A stretch of 64,000 bases of DNA from Algoriphagus aquaeductus (GCF_003253485.1 NZ_QKTX01000001.1:248001-312000), one strand, 5' to 3'; shown: positions 9,767 to 19,229, numbered from the stretch's first letter. Notes: generated by a model from the sequence alone, not told the origin. Translations and numbers: made by a program.

Positions 9767-9827
9767 GATTAGATTTTAGACCTGAGATATAAGACCCAAG
9801 ATGTAAGACAAAAGATGCCAGAACCTA
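9765..9827 (+). repeat. Nine tandem degenerate 7-bp units, GANNNNA
   Basis: Starting inside the permease stop codon, nine consecutive heptamers each begin with GA and end with A (units start at 9765, 9772, 9779, 9786, 9793, 9800, 9807, 9814, 9821). The inner four bases vary freely. A related array follows the next permease. The origin is unknown; the period does not fit a coding frame. Confidence 0.8.
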
Positions 9828-9876
9828 CACTCGAGACGGAAAGATCTATCATCTGGTACTGGCTGCTCTAAATCGA

Positions 9877-9918
9877 CTTAACTCCCCAACCTCCAACTTC
9901 CTTACCACCACAACTCCT
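9877..9918 (+). repeat. Pyrimidine-rich heptad repeat abutting a start codon
   Basis: Six 7-base units rich in CCAAC and ACTCC fill 9877-9918 directly up to the ATG of the next permease, which leaves no purine-rich Shine-Dalgarno. The same kind of leader (12621-12659) abuts the ATG at 12660. Weak SD use is normal in Bacteroidota, so this does not argue against the start. Confidence 0.6.
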
Positions 9919-12363
9919 ATGCTCAAAAACTACTTTAAAATCGCCCTTCGAAACCTAATCAAGAACAAACTTCATTTTGGGATTAATTTGATTGGCTTGA
10001 CCTTGGGTTTAGGGGTCAGTATTTTAATTTTTTTCTTTGTGCAGTTTGAGTTAACCTTTGATGACTTCCATGAGGAGAGCGAGCTTATTTTTCGACTGGA
10101 GCGCCATGAAATGGGGGAGGATGGAATCGGAAGTTCCTTTTCTACTCCCGTGATTACGGCTCCGACATTCAAAGGAGAATTTGCCCAAGTAACGCATGCT
10201 ACCCAACTTATAGGGGCTTCAGCACAGGCCTATTTAGATGAGTCTATCACACAAAATCAGGAATACCTCCTGGTGAATACAGACTTTCTGGAGATTTTCA
10301 GCTTTCCCTTACTGAAGGGGGATCGGTCCAAAGTTTTGGAGGATAAATATAGTGTGGTGGTTACAGAAACGGTAGCCAAAAAATACTTCGGAGAAGCAGA
10401 TCCATTGGGGAAATCCATCCGACTAAAAATGGGTGAAAATTTCGAGGAGTACCAGGTTACAGGCCTCTTGGCTGATATTCCGGCCAATTCAAGTCTCAAG
10501 TTTGAAATGCTGATCAATAACCTGAACTTGGATTATTCGATAAGTAAGCAAAGTCAAAACTCTTGGTTCAATGTCTACGGTGATACTTACCTCAAGATTA
10601 CCGATCCTCAGGCTAAAGGTACCATTGAAGCAGGGGTGGAAGGGATGATGAAAAAAGCTTTGGGAACTAATTATAAGGAGGGTGAATATTATTTTACACT
10701 TCAATCTTTGAGTGATATTCACCTTTCGGACGCGTCCAATTCCGGAATGGCCGAAACAACAAGGCCCTCCCTTTTGTTGATTCTGACAGGTATTGCATTT
10801 TTGATTCTATTGATCGCTTGCATCAATTTTACCACTATGGCGATCGGTCGGGCAACCACCCGAGCTAAGGAGGTGGGGGTTCGAAAAACCATGGGTGCCG
10901 AATTTATCCAACTGGTATTCCAATTTTTGACAGAGGCTTTTTTGATTACACTTTCAGCTTTGGCTTTGGGATTACTTCTAGCAGAAGCTTTACTTCCCAT
11001 TTTTAATGACCTTTTTGAAAAGCAACTTCAGCTGGTCTACGGTCCTATTCAAATCCTTATCTTATTAGGCCTGGTCTGTATCATTACTTTTTTAGCTGGT
11101 GCATATCCTGCATTATTTATGTCAGGGCTTCGTCCCATCCAAGTGTTGAAAGGAAACTTATCCATTCGATTTGGAAAGCAGGCTCTACGAAAAGGCTTGG
11201 TCGCATTTCAGTTTTTAATATCCTTTTTGCTGATCGCTTCCACCATGATCATGGTGAATCAAATGAATGTGATCCGAAATTTTGATTTGGGATTTGATCA
11301 GGAGATGGTGGTGCTGGTAGATGTCCCGGAATATCCGAGTACAAGCTTTATCAAGTCCATAGAGGCAGGTTTTGCCCAGGCTGAACTGTATCGTCAGTCG
11401 CTTGCCGGTCGATCAGAAGTACAGTCTGCAGGGATTACGATTTCCACTTATGGTGATGATGCATTTTGGAATGCCGGATTTCCCACTGAAGAGGGGAAAC
11501 AGTTCAATTTCAGAGTCAATTTTGTAGGAGGAGATTATGTGAAAACGATGGGACTGGAGATGGTCGAAGGTCGTGACTTCAATCCTCAACCCGGTGCGGA
11601 TAGTAGTGCTTTCATAATTAATGAGACTTTTGCTAACGCAATGAAATGGTCTGATCCACTGGGCGAGGTGATGCCCAATTCCAGATTTACCTCTCATCAG
11701 ATTGTAGGAGTGGTTAAGGATTTTCATCATAATTCGCTTTATAATCAAATTGAGCCGGTCCTTTTGGCAAAAAGTCCCAAAGCCCTGTTTAGTGGAATAA
11801 ACGAACTGATGATCAATTCAGCGACTAATCCCAAGGTAATGGTGAAAGGCAAAGGAATGAACTTTGAAGCATTTCGAGCGATACTTGAAGAAGAGTGGAA
11901 GCGGGTTTTTCCTTTGGAAGCTTTTAGCTTCAGTTTTTTGGATGAAACGGTAGAAGCTCAATACAAGGCTGACGAGCGTTTGGGGAAAATGGTCTTTATA
12001 GCCGCTTCCATTGCCATTTTGATCGCTGCCATGGGTCTATTTGCGATGGCTGCATTGAGTATAGCTGGTCGAACCAAGGAAATTGGTATCCGAAAAGTCC
12101 TCGGAGCCTCAAGCTTGAGTATTTCTTGGATGTTTAATAAAGAGTTTCTTTTGATCACTTTAGCCGGTGTCTTGTTTGGCTTGCCTCTTAGCAGGTTTTT
12201 GATGAGAGATTGGATCGAGCAATTTGCAACAAGGGAATGGCCTTCATGGGTAAATTTCTTGTTGTTGACTCTACTCGGCATTGGATTCACCTTGGCTATC
12301 GTCACTGTCCAATCCTTGCGTGCCACACAAATGAACCCAGTGAAAACATTAAAAGACGAATAA
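9919..12363 (+). CDS. MacB/FtsX-type ABC permease
   Basis: 814 residues from ATG. Loop signatures are KEVGVRKTMG and KEIGIRKVLG. Closest in the window to the permease at 7313 (shared IACINFTTMAIG, and a similar second periplasmic domain around residues 500-560). Its first 27 coding bases are identical to those of the permease at 12660, and the CACAACTCC just before the ATG is also shared, pointing to recent duplication or gene conversion at the 5' ends. It is flanked on both sides by 7-bp-periodic repeats. It probably belongs to the transcript that starts upstream of 7313. Confidence 0.92.
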   Translation: MLKNYFKIALRNLIKNKLHFGINLIGLTLGLGVSILIFFFVQFELTFDDFHEESELIFRLERHEMGEDGIGSSFSTPVITAPTFKGEFAQVTHATQLIGASAQAYLDESITQNQEYLLVNTDFLEIFSFPLLKGDRSKVLEDKYSVVVTETVAKKYFGEADPLGKSIRLKMGENFEEYQVTGLLADIPANSSLKFEMLINNLNLDYSISKQSQNSWFNVYGDTYLKITDPQAKGTIEAGVEGMMKKALGTNYKEGEYYFTLQSLSDIHLSDASNSGMAETTRPSLLLILTGIAFLILLIACINFTTMAIGRATTRAKEVGVRKTMGAEFIQLVFQFLTEAFLITLSALALGLLLAEALLPIFNDLFEKQLQLVYGPIQILILLGLVCIITFLAGAYPALFMSGLRPIQVLKGNLSIRFGKQALRKGLVAFQFLISFLLIASTMIMVNQMNVIRNFDLGFDQEMVVLVDVPEYPSTSFIKSIEAGFAQAELYRQSLAGRSEVQSAGITISTYGDDAFWNAGFPTEEGKQFNFRVNFVGGDYVKTMGLEMVEGRDFNPQPGADSSAFIINETFANAMKWSDPLGEVMPNSRFTSHQIVGVVKDFHHNSLYNQIEPVLLAKSPKALFSGINELMINSATNPKVMVKGKGMNFEAFRAILEEEWKRVFPLEAFSFSFLDETVEAQYKADERLGKMVFIAASIAILIAAMGLFAMAALSIAGRTKEIGIRKVLGASSLSISWMFNKEFLLITLAGVLFGLPLSRFLMRDWIEQFATREWPSWVNFLLLTLLGIGFTLAIVTVQSLRATQMNPVKTLKDE

Positions 12364-12372
12364 AGTAGGGAA

Positions 12373-12456
12373 GTCTCAAGATAGTAGATCCAAGACGCTA
12401 GACACAAGACACAAGATGTTGATATCTAGTATCAAGACCCAAGTATTAAGAGTTTT
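12373..12456 (+). repeat. About twelve tandem degenerate 7-bp units (GNNNNNA)
   Basis: Beginning ten bases after the permease stop, units such as GATAGTA, GATCCAA, GACGCTA, GACACAA, GACACAA and GACCCAA follow each other in perfect 7-base register. Nearly all begin with G, and most end in A. This is the same family as 9765-9827. Confidence 0.75.
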
Positions 12457-12569
12457 GAGCGACCAAACGAGAGGCGAAAACAAAGTCTCATTAATCCAGT
12501 ATTCAGCCGAAAAATTACCAATAGAGAATGACCAATTTCAGGGGATGACAGTGTGAGTTCACTTTAATA

Positions 12570-12615
12570 TTGAATTTGATAATTGATCATTGAATTTGAT
12601 TATTGAAAATTGATT
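12570..12615 (+). repeat. AT-rich TTGA-phased repeat
   Basis: TTGA recurs every 6-7 bases. Two imperfect 20-base units (TTGAATTTGATAATTGATCA and TTGAATTTGATTATTGAAAA) lie in tandem at 12570-12609 with a partial third. It sits between the GNNNNNA array and the pyrimidine-rich leader of the next permease. Confidence 0.65.
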
Positions 12616-12620
12616 TCTCA

Positions 12621-12659
12621 AAACTCCCTATTTCCAACTCCCTAACTTCCACAACTCCC
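12621..12659 (+). repeat. Pyrimidine-rich heptad leader before a permease ATG
   Basis: Units AAACTCC, CTATTTC, CAACTCC, CTAACTT, CCACAAC run in 7-base phase up to the ATG at 12660. This is the same type as 9877-9918 and the complement of the arms at 4693-4794. Confidence 0.6.
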
Positions 12660-15071
12660 ATGCTCAAAAACTACTTTAAAATCGCCTGGAGAAATCTGAC
12701 TCGAAACAAGCTCCGATCGCTGATTCATATTTTGGGTTTGTCGTTGGGAATCTCGATCAGTTACCTGATTTACAATGTGATTGTCCATGCATATAGTTTT
12801 GACCGATTTCATCCGGATCGGGAAAATATCTATCGGATCAATACCTTGACTGATTGGGGTGATGGGGGGCTTTTCCCCAATCCCGGCGTCCCGGGTCCTT
12901 TGGGAGATGTGATCCAAGAGGAATTAAGTAGCGTGACGCACAAGTCAACTCTCTACACGCTCCATGATGTTCTGACTTTTGTTCCAGAGCAGAATCGGGT
13001 TTTGGGAAGAAACAGCGATGTGACCTTTGCAGATGGTGGATTTTTCAAAATTTTTCCAAGAAAGTGGTTGGTTGGAAATCCCGAAAAGGCACTGGAGGCT
13101 CCTCACACCGTGGTGATTACCGAATCAAGGCTGAGAAAATATTTCCCTGAACTTTCACCTGCAGATGCCCTGGGCAAAGAGATTGCTTGGGTGGACCGTG
13201 ACACATTGATTGCTCAAATCACCGGAGTAGTTGCTGATTTTGATCAGCCTACGGATCTGATTTTTAATGAATTTATTTCTTATGCCTCCCTGGATACAGA
13301 AGAGGAAAAAGAATGGTATGGCCTTCATGAATGGGGCTCTGTCAATTCAAGTTCCAACCTTTTCGTCAAAGTTTCCGAATCTACTGATTCTTCGGCTCTG
13401 AATCGGGGATTGGAAGCGATTGCCCAAAAGCACTATTCCAAAGATGAGGAGGCCAAGACCTCCTTCTTTGCCGAACCGCTCTCAGAAATTCATTTTTCCA
13501 GCAACTACACCGATACTGCCGTTTCAAGGGAGTTTCTGAAAGGGCTGACTTGGGTTGGGTCGATCATATTGGTATTGGCCTGTCTGAATTTCATCAATTT
13601 GGAAACCGCTCAGGCCATCAGTAGGGCAAAAGAAGTGGGAATCCGGAAGACCTTGGGGAGCAGGAGAAAGGAGCTGATTTTTCAGTTTTTGACAGAGACA
13701 TTGGTACTTGTGATCGTAGCCCTTTTGACGAGCTTTGGCTTGGTGGAGGTGATCCGATTGATTTTTGGGTCCTATCTGCCGGCAGATCTCCGGATTAACC
13801 CTCTTTCCCAACCAAACCTGCTTTTTTTCATATCCTTCCCTTTGCTTTTGACTTTGATTACCGGCATTTATCCTGCTTTGGTACTTTCTGGCTATCAACC
13901 ACAACGGGCATTGAAGGGGGAAATGGGTGTGAATCACGGGTTTTCATTGGGAGTATTCCTGCGAAAAAATTTGACTATTCTTCAGTTTACAGCTTCGATT
14001 GCTTTTATCATTTTGGTCTTGGTTCTAAACCAGCAAATCCGCTATGTGAGCAGTCAGCCCTTGGGTTTTGAAAAGGAGTCTTTACTTTATGCGCGGTTGC
14101 CGTTTATGTCCGAACCTGCCAAGATGCAAAAGTTGCAGGACAGATTGAGTCAGCAGAGTTTTGTTACGGGTGCAAGCTTGAGCGGTAGTTTGGTTTCTTC
14201 CTCCAGTCTGTGGACCTCTGATGCCTATGTACCTGTGGATACGAGTGAGCGACAGATTTTTATCCAAGTAATGAATGTGGATTCGGCTTTTGTCCGGGTC
14301 AATCAAATCGAACACCTGGCCGGAAAGCAAGGCTTGGGTGCTGCCGATGAGGTGATCGTCAATGCCAATTTTATCAGAGAAATGGGTCTGACTGATCCCG
14401 GGGAAGCTATTGGACTCCAGATCAGATTCAATGGCAACCAAAAGAAAATTGTGGGGGTAATCGGGAATTTTCATTCCAGAACATTTCGGGAAGAAATCCG
14501 GCCAATGGTAATGACGACCAATCCTACTTTCTTTCAGACCATCACCGTGCGGATCTCTCCGGGTCAAAATCTCGCTCAGGCTAAGTCTGATCTGGAATCG
14601 GTTTACAAAGAAATTTATCCCTATGAGACCGCCTCATTTTCTTTTTTGGATGAGGAAATGGAGCGGTTTTATGCTCAAGATATCAAGATCAGAAATGTTT
14701 TGGGGGCAGCATGTTTCTTGGCGATTTTGATTTCGGCTATGGGATTATTTGGTCTTTCCTCCTATACGATTGCTCAGCGGACCAAGGAAATCAGTATCCG
14801 AAAAGTACTTGGTGCCTCGGTAACACAGATTTTGGGTTTGATTTCCAAAGAATATGTGCTCCTCGTCCTGACTTCTTTTGCCTTAGCTATTTATCCTGCC
14901 TATTATTTCCTTCAATCTTGGCTGCAGGAATTTACTTACAAAATAGATATGCCTTTTGGGCTTTATGGACTTGCCGGAGTGGGAGTGATGTTGATTTGCC
15001 TACTGATTGTGGGACTTCATTCCTACGCTGCTGCACTGACCAATCCTGCCAAAGTGCTGAAAGATGAGTAG
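12660..15071 (+). CDS. MacB/FtsX-type ABC permease
   Basis: 803 residues from ATG at 12660 (MLKNYFKIAWRNLTRNK). A TTG-initiated extension to 12603 would encode repeat-derived sequence and is rejected. Loop signatures KEVGIRKTLG and KEISIRKVLG deviate slightly from the others (ISIRK for IGIRK). The first periplasmic domain (about residues 45-290) is less similar to the other copies, consistent with a different ligand or partner. It is the last member of the plus-strand array and converges, with a 31-base gap, on the GH20 gene of the sialoglycan locus. Confidence 0.92.
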   Translation: MLKNYFKIAWRNLTRNKLRSLIHILGLSLGISISYLIYNVIVHAYSFDRFHPDRENIYRINTLTDWGDGGLFPNPGVPGPLGDVIQEELSSVTHKSTLYTLHDVLTFVPEQNRVLGRNSDVTFADGGFFKIFPRKWLVGNPEKALEAPHTVVITESRLRKYFPELSPADALGKEIAWVDRDTLIAQITGVVADFDQPTDLIFNEFISYASLDTEEEKEWYGLHEWGSVNSSSNLFVKVSESTDSSALNRGLEAIAQKHYSKDEEAKTSFFAEPLSEIHFSSNYTDTAVSREFLKGLTWVGSIILVLACLNFINLETAQAISRAKEVGIRKTLGSRRKELIFQFLTETLVLVIVALLTSFGLVEVIRLIFGSYLPADLRINPLSQPNLLFFISFPLLLTLITGIYPALVLSGYQPQRALKGEMGVNHGFSLGVFLRKNLTILQFTASIAFIILVLVLNQQIRYVSSQPLGFEKESLLYARLPFMSEPAKMQKLQDRLSQQSFVTGASLSGSLVSSSSLWTSDAYVPVDTSERQIFIQVMNVDSAFVRVNQIEHLAGKQGLGAADEVIVNANFIREMGLTDPGEAIGLQIRFNGNQKKIVGVIGNFHSRTFREEIRPMVMTTNPTFFQTITVRISPGQNLAQAKSDLESVYKEIYPYETASFSFLDEEMERFYAQDIKIRNVLGAACFLAILISAMGLFGLSSYTIAQRTKEISIRKVLGASVTQILGLISKEYVLLVLTSFALAIYPAYYFLQSWLQEFTYKIDMPFGLYGLAGVGVMLICLLIVGLHSYAAALTNPAKVLKDE

Positions 15072-15102
15072 TGGGGATAGGTAAGGATTTGAATTTAATT
15101 CT

Positions 15103-17106
15103 TTATAACCTCTTTTCAGTTTCCTTCATTGACACAATAGAGTAGGAAAGGTCTTTTCCATTGCTAAGTGTAAACGTAAACATCCATTTGACCAAGCGCA
15201 ATTCAGAAGTGCTAAACTGACCCACGGGTAGTTTTAATACGACCTGATTCCAGCCTTTTTTTAAAGAAATAGATGTCGGTGGTCTGCTTTGAAAATTCTC
15301 ATTTGCCAAAGCGATCTCGTTGCTTTTCTCGACATGCCTGTTTTGCCAATTTGGGGGTGAAATAACCTGACCATTTACCCAAATCTTACTGCCTTTCCAG
15401 TCCCAATCGCCAGCAGGTGGGGGCAAGTCTCTTTCAGATCGGCTGTAGTCTTGGAAAGATATCCAAGCAGATACTTCCTGATCGATAGGGGAATAGACCC
15501 TTGTGATAGCATAAGCAGTTGAATTCGGTTTAGGATCACTTACATAAGCAGGTACTAATGGTCCCCAAACATGCCGAAGATAAATCGTGCCTCCTCTTGC
15601 CTCAAATTGAGGAAAGGATTCAAGGGATGTTGTATCATTCGAGAGCAGTACTTTTTCTACAGGGAAAATCCGATCCAAGTCTCCCTCATTATCAAATGGA
15701 CCGATGATTTTCCAGGCATACTCAGGTTGCTTGACATAGGGGAATGGATGGTTTGAAAAGTAGGAGGTTTGATGATGAAGTAATCGGTCTTCAAACTCCT
15801 CCCAAGCCTCACGCTCTGAACCTGCCTCCGGATACCGTACTCCCACTTCGTCAAAGTACCCATCTCCTCCGCCTTGCCAGGTTCTCTCTGCAAAGGTTAG
15901 CATCAAGGGGTAAAAGTTGTTTTCAAGTAAAATTGATTCGGAATCAGCCAATTTCCGGTCGTTCCATGTCGCCAGGATCGATCCTGCTACCACCTCATCA
16001 CCTTGAGGTTGTCCCAGGACATTGCTTCGAAACAGGCTAACCAAATCCGAAAAAGGATCAAAATGATTGATGTAATGAAAGCGGGAATCAATCACAGGGA
16101 TAGTCCCATTGCGCTTTCCCTGGTAGCTCCAAAGATGCAGCATATCGATTTCCCCTTCCTGATAATCCCAACCCGGATTCCAGGAAATCACCTTGAAGCC
16201 CAGACTTCTGGCAAAGGCAACCATTTCCGGCACAAACTCAGGGTCGGTGAATTCCACCTCGTCCGTACCCAAATGGATGTAAGGAGAATCCTTGAATAAC
16301 TCCCGCGCCTCCTCCAAAATCATTTTCAGGGCTCTGATTCCTTGAGGACTCTGCATATCAACTCCTAAAGCTCGCTTAAACGCAGCACTGTGACCCGGCA
16401 TATCGATTTCTGGTATTACGGTCACTTGGTGAAGTTTGGCAACTTCCAGAAGCTTGCGGACATCCGATTTGGTATAAAAAAGCCCAGGGAAACGCTCCAT
16501 ATTTTCAGCCGCAGTCAGTTCGGGGAAAATTTCTGATTCCAGCCTCCAGGCCAAATCCTCCGTCAAATGCCAATGAAATACATTGATCTTGTAAGCCGAA
16601 AGAATACGAATCTGTTCCATCAGCTCCTCTACTGGAATAAAACTCCTCCCCACATCGTGCATAAATCCACGAATCCGAAATGCCGGCCAGTCGTTAATGT
16701 GTACTGCTTGAAAAAATAAGGTTCCAGATTCATTCTCTTTTCCAAGTTGCTTCAGGGTTTGCCAAGCGTTGAAAACCCCCGCCGAGGTCAAGGCCTCAAA
16801 CTTTATCCCAGATTGGTCGACTAAGAGGCGATAAGCCTGATTATGATTTACTTGAGCCTCGGGGATTTCACTCAGCCAGTGGATTTGAAACCAGGAAGGA
16901 AAGTCAATTACCTGACTCGAATCCTTGAGAAACAGCAAAAGCTTTTCCTCTAACTGGATGAATTCCTCTTTCCCTCCCTGAAACCTGAAATGTCCCTCTT
17001 GGAGTACAGATTCCTGCGGTTTGGGAATGAGGAATTCTACTTGGGCAAAAGACCGATTAAGAAAAATACCCACAAAACACACAAGAAAAAGAGCAATTCG
17101 ATTCAT
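15103..17106 (-). CDS. Beta-N-acetylhexosaminidase, GH20
   Basis: 667 residues from ATG at 17106, whose ATGA overlaps the stop of the upstream esterase gene; an ATG 18 bases upstream is also in frame. The signal peptide ends near SFAQ. A GH20b-type N-terminal domain (to about residue 140) is followed by the TIM barrel with NVFHWHLTEDLAWRLE (about 175-190), EIDMPGHS (about 233-240) and the catalytic Asp-Glu pair in IHLGTDEVEF (D282-E283). In substrate-assisted GH20 catalysis, the Asp orients the substrate acetamido group and the Glu is the acid/base. A C-terminal beta-rich extension of about 250 residues with an ETI/W-rich fold may bind carbohydrate. It removes terminal GlcNAc or GalNAc, fitting the step after desialylation. 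Translational coupling to the esterase supports a shared role. Confidence 0.92.
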   Translation of the reverse strand: MNRIALFLVCFVGIFLNRSFAQVEFLIPKPQESVLQEGHFRFQGGKEEFIQLEEKLLLFLKDSSQVIDFPSWFQIHWLSEIPEAQVNHNQAYRLLVDQSGIKFEALTSAGVFNAWQTLKQLGKENESGTLFFQAVHINDWPAFRIRGFMHDVGRSFIPVEELMEQIRILSAYKINVFHWHLTEDLAWRLESEIFPELTAAENMERFPGLFYTKSDVRKLLEVAKLHQVTVIPEIDMPGHSAAFKRALGVDMQSPQGIRALKMILEEARELFKDSPYIHLGTDEVEFTDPEFVPEMVAFARSLGFKVISWNPGWDYQEGEIDMLHLWSYQGKRNGTIPVIDSRFHYINHFDPFSDLVSLFRSNVLGQPQGDEVVAGSILATWNDRKLADSESILLENNFYPLMLTFAERTWQGGGDGYFDEVGVRYPEAGSEREAWEEFEDRLLHHQTSYFSNHPFPYVKQPEYAWKIIGPFDNEGDLDRIFPVEKVLLSNDTTSLESFPQFEARGGTIYLRHVWGPLVPAYVSDPKPNSTAYAITRVYSPIDQEVSAWISFQDYSRSERDLPPPAGDWDWKGSKIWVNGQVISPPNWQNRHVEKSNEIALANENFQSRPPTSISLKKGWNQVVLKLPVGQFSTSELRLVKWMFTFTLSNGKDLSYSIVSMKETEKRL

Positions 17107-19229
17107 AGTCGAGGAGTAAGGCATGGGATCGGTTTTTGGGTTAATTCAAATCGAAATGGTGCAGCGGGCCATCCGCTCTCATCGGTTAAATTGATCCGGG
17201 GAAAAGGAGAAAAACCAAACCAAATTTCCTCGGCCTCAACTTCATGAGGGAGTGGAATAAAAATATGATTTCCTTCAATTTTTCCGACAATAGGGATTTT
17301 TCGGCCCTTTGAAGCGATGATCTCAAGTTCGGTTATGGGTTGATTATCTCTGGTTTGTAATTTTCCAAAGGCCTCAAAATAAAGAACCAATTGATTCCGG
17401 TCTTGGGAAATGGACAGTAGTTTTGGTCCATGAATGGGAAACTTTTTCAACCCGTAGGTCAGGTGGAGTGCTTGACTGGCTAATCTGAGCCCTACTTCTT
17501 TTTTGTTTCTTGGATGTACATCCAAACTATCACCCAAATCAATACTGGAAATTAGGTAGACATCCGTCAGATCATTCGCCAACTCTTCCTGTATTTCTCT
17601 AAAATAGGGCCATTCCGGTCTGGACATACCCGGCAGTTGAACTGTAAAGATGGGTAAAGTCTTTCCGAAGACTTCTTGCAAGTCCTTTCTCAACTTCTCA
17701 AACATAGTTCGATAAAGGTCTGGATGGTGCACATTACTTTCTCCCTGATACCAAATGACGCCTTTGATGGGGATGTTCCGGACTTGGGAAAGCATGGATT
17801 CATGCAAATAAGCAGGCTCAAAAGGATGTCTTTGGGGACTTTCAAACTGATCTCCCAGGTTTTCAGCAACCCGACTTCTGACCCACGGCATGATAAAATC
17901 AGATTTTTTCCAATCCTTCAGCATATCGACCAAAAGGTCGTCTTGTTCGATCGAAGCTCTACTCAAAAAAGATTCAATCGGTGCCCCACCTACCGAAATT
18001 TGTATGATGCCAACAGGAACCTCTAAGGTCTCTTGCAGCCGCTTTCCGAAAAAATAGGCTACTCCCGAAGCATTCGGAAGTTCTTCTACACTGAGCCATT
18101 TTTCTTCAAAAAAATCAAGATTTTGGACCGCTTTTAGCGTTTCCTCATCCCAAGGCAGTTGGTCCATGGGCACTTGAGGCCTAAACGTATAAAAATGTGG
18201 CGGATCCTTTTCTGAACTCAAATTGGCTGCTGCTGTACCGTCATTGGACTGTGAAAGCGGCCAGTCCATGTTGGATTGGCCCATTGCCAACCAGACCTCA
18301 CCCACCCAGAGGGAATCCAGGGTCATTTTACCTTTTGGGGATTCTATCTTTAGCGGAAAAGGTCCCCCAGCCTTGATTCCCTCAAGTGCTACCATCCATT
18401 TCCCATTTTGATCCACTCGTGTCAGCCCTTTTTTCTCCTGAAAATCAACCTGAACCGTATCCTCTGGATTCCCTTTGCCGAAAAACCAAACTTTTTCACT
18501 TTGTTGAATGACCGCGCCATTTTGAAAAAACTTATCCAACTGAAAACCACCAAAATCCCCCGTAATCTTTGAATACACAGCCTGAGAAAGAATCCTTGCT
18601 CCCTCAACGTTCGGGTGAAGTTGGTCCGGCAAAAGATCAGGCCTGGAGTGGAGCGGAGCAAAAAAATCCACCAATTCTAACTCATGATCCGTTGCCACCT
18701 TCCTGATTTTTAGCCTGATTTCTTTATGCCAGTCTCTAGTGCCGGATTTGAACCGGGGATGCCCGCTGAAAATCGGAGACAATTCTGCCAGTAGTATCCG
18801 AGTGGCTGGGTTTATTTGCTTCAAGGTATCAATCAGGGCAGCGTAATCCTGCTCAAACTCACTCTGGTAACTAGGCCAATTGCGAGGATCGGTGTCATTT
18901 AGCCCTAAATGAATCACAACCACATCCGGACGAAATGCCAATGCTTGTTTAAACTCTTCCGTTTTGAAATAGGGATTGTGTCCGTTTCGGAGTAGGGTTG
19001 TTCCGTTTTTTCCAAAATTACTTACCGCATAATTATCCCCCAACAAGTCCTGAAGCTGCCCCGGATAGGAAAGCCTGTTTCTGGAATCTATCCCAAATCC
19101 AAAAGTAACAGAGTCTCCGATGCAGGCCACTTTGATTTTTTGGGCTAAACCCGCCTGAATGAAAAAGCAGGAAAACCAAGCCATTAAAAAGAATTTTCGA
19201 AGAGCATTTTCTGCAACATTTGGATTCAT
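17103..19229 (-). CDS. Bifunctional SGNH esterase + sialate O-acetylesterase (SASA) fusion
   Basis: 708 residues with a signal peptide (to about A29). Domain 1 (about 31-225) is an SGNH/GDSL hydrolase: block I IGDSVTFG (S40), block III GLND (N111) and block V DQLHPN (D202, H205). Domain 2 (about 235-680) is a SASA/DUF303 domain: GQSNM (S319), WYQGESN, and a C-terminal DVHPRNK with the catalytic His. Both sets of active-site residues look intact, so two esterase activities in one polypeptide are plausible, for example for O-acetyl groups at different sialic acid positions. Two-domain NanS-type esterases are known in Bacteroidota such as Tannerella. It follows the AGE gene after a 141-base gap and overlaps the GH20 gene. 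Confidence 0.88.
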   Translation of the reverse strand: MNPNVAENALRKFFLMAWFSCFFIQAGLAQKIKVACIGDSVTFGFGIDSRNRLSYPGQLQDLLGDNYAVSNFGKNGTTLLRNGHNPYFKTEEFKQALAFRPDVVVIHLGLNDTDPRNWPSYQSEFEQDYAALIDTLKQINPATRILLAELSPIFSGHPRFKSGTRDWHKEIRLKIRKVATDHELELVDFFAPLHSRPDLLPDQLHPNVEGARILSQAVYSKITGDFGGFQLDKFFQNGAVIQQSEKVWFFGKGNPEDTVQVDFQEKKGLTRVDQNGKWMVALEGIKAGGPFPLKIESPKGKMTLDSLWVGEVWLAMGQSNMDWPLSQSNDGTAAANLSSEKDPPHFYTFRPQVPMDQLPWDEETLKAVQNLDFFEEKWLSVEELPNASGVAYFFGKRLQETLEVPVGIIQISVGGAPIESFLSRASIEQDDLLVDMLKDWKKSDFIMPWVRSRVAENLGDQFESPQRHPFEPAYLHESMLSQVRNIPIKGVIWYQGESNVHHPDLYRTMFEKLRKDLQEVFGKTLPIFTVQLPGMSRPEWPYFREIQEELANDLTDVYLISSIDLGDSLDVHPRNKKEVGLRLASQALHLTYGLKKFPIHGPKLLSISQDRNQLVLYFEAFGKLQTRDNQPITELEIIASKGRKIPIVGKIEGNHIFIPLPHEVEAEEIWFGFSPFPRINLTDESGWPAAPFRFELTQKPIPCLTPRL

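Noticed and set aside
12603-12659. Extended N-terminus of the permease starting at TTG 12603.
   Set aside because: The extension translates heptad repeats; the ATG at 12660 aligns with the paralogues.
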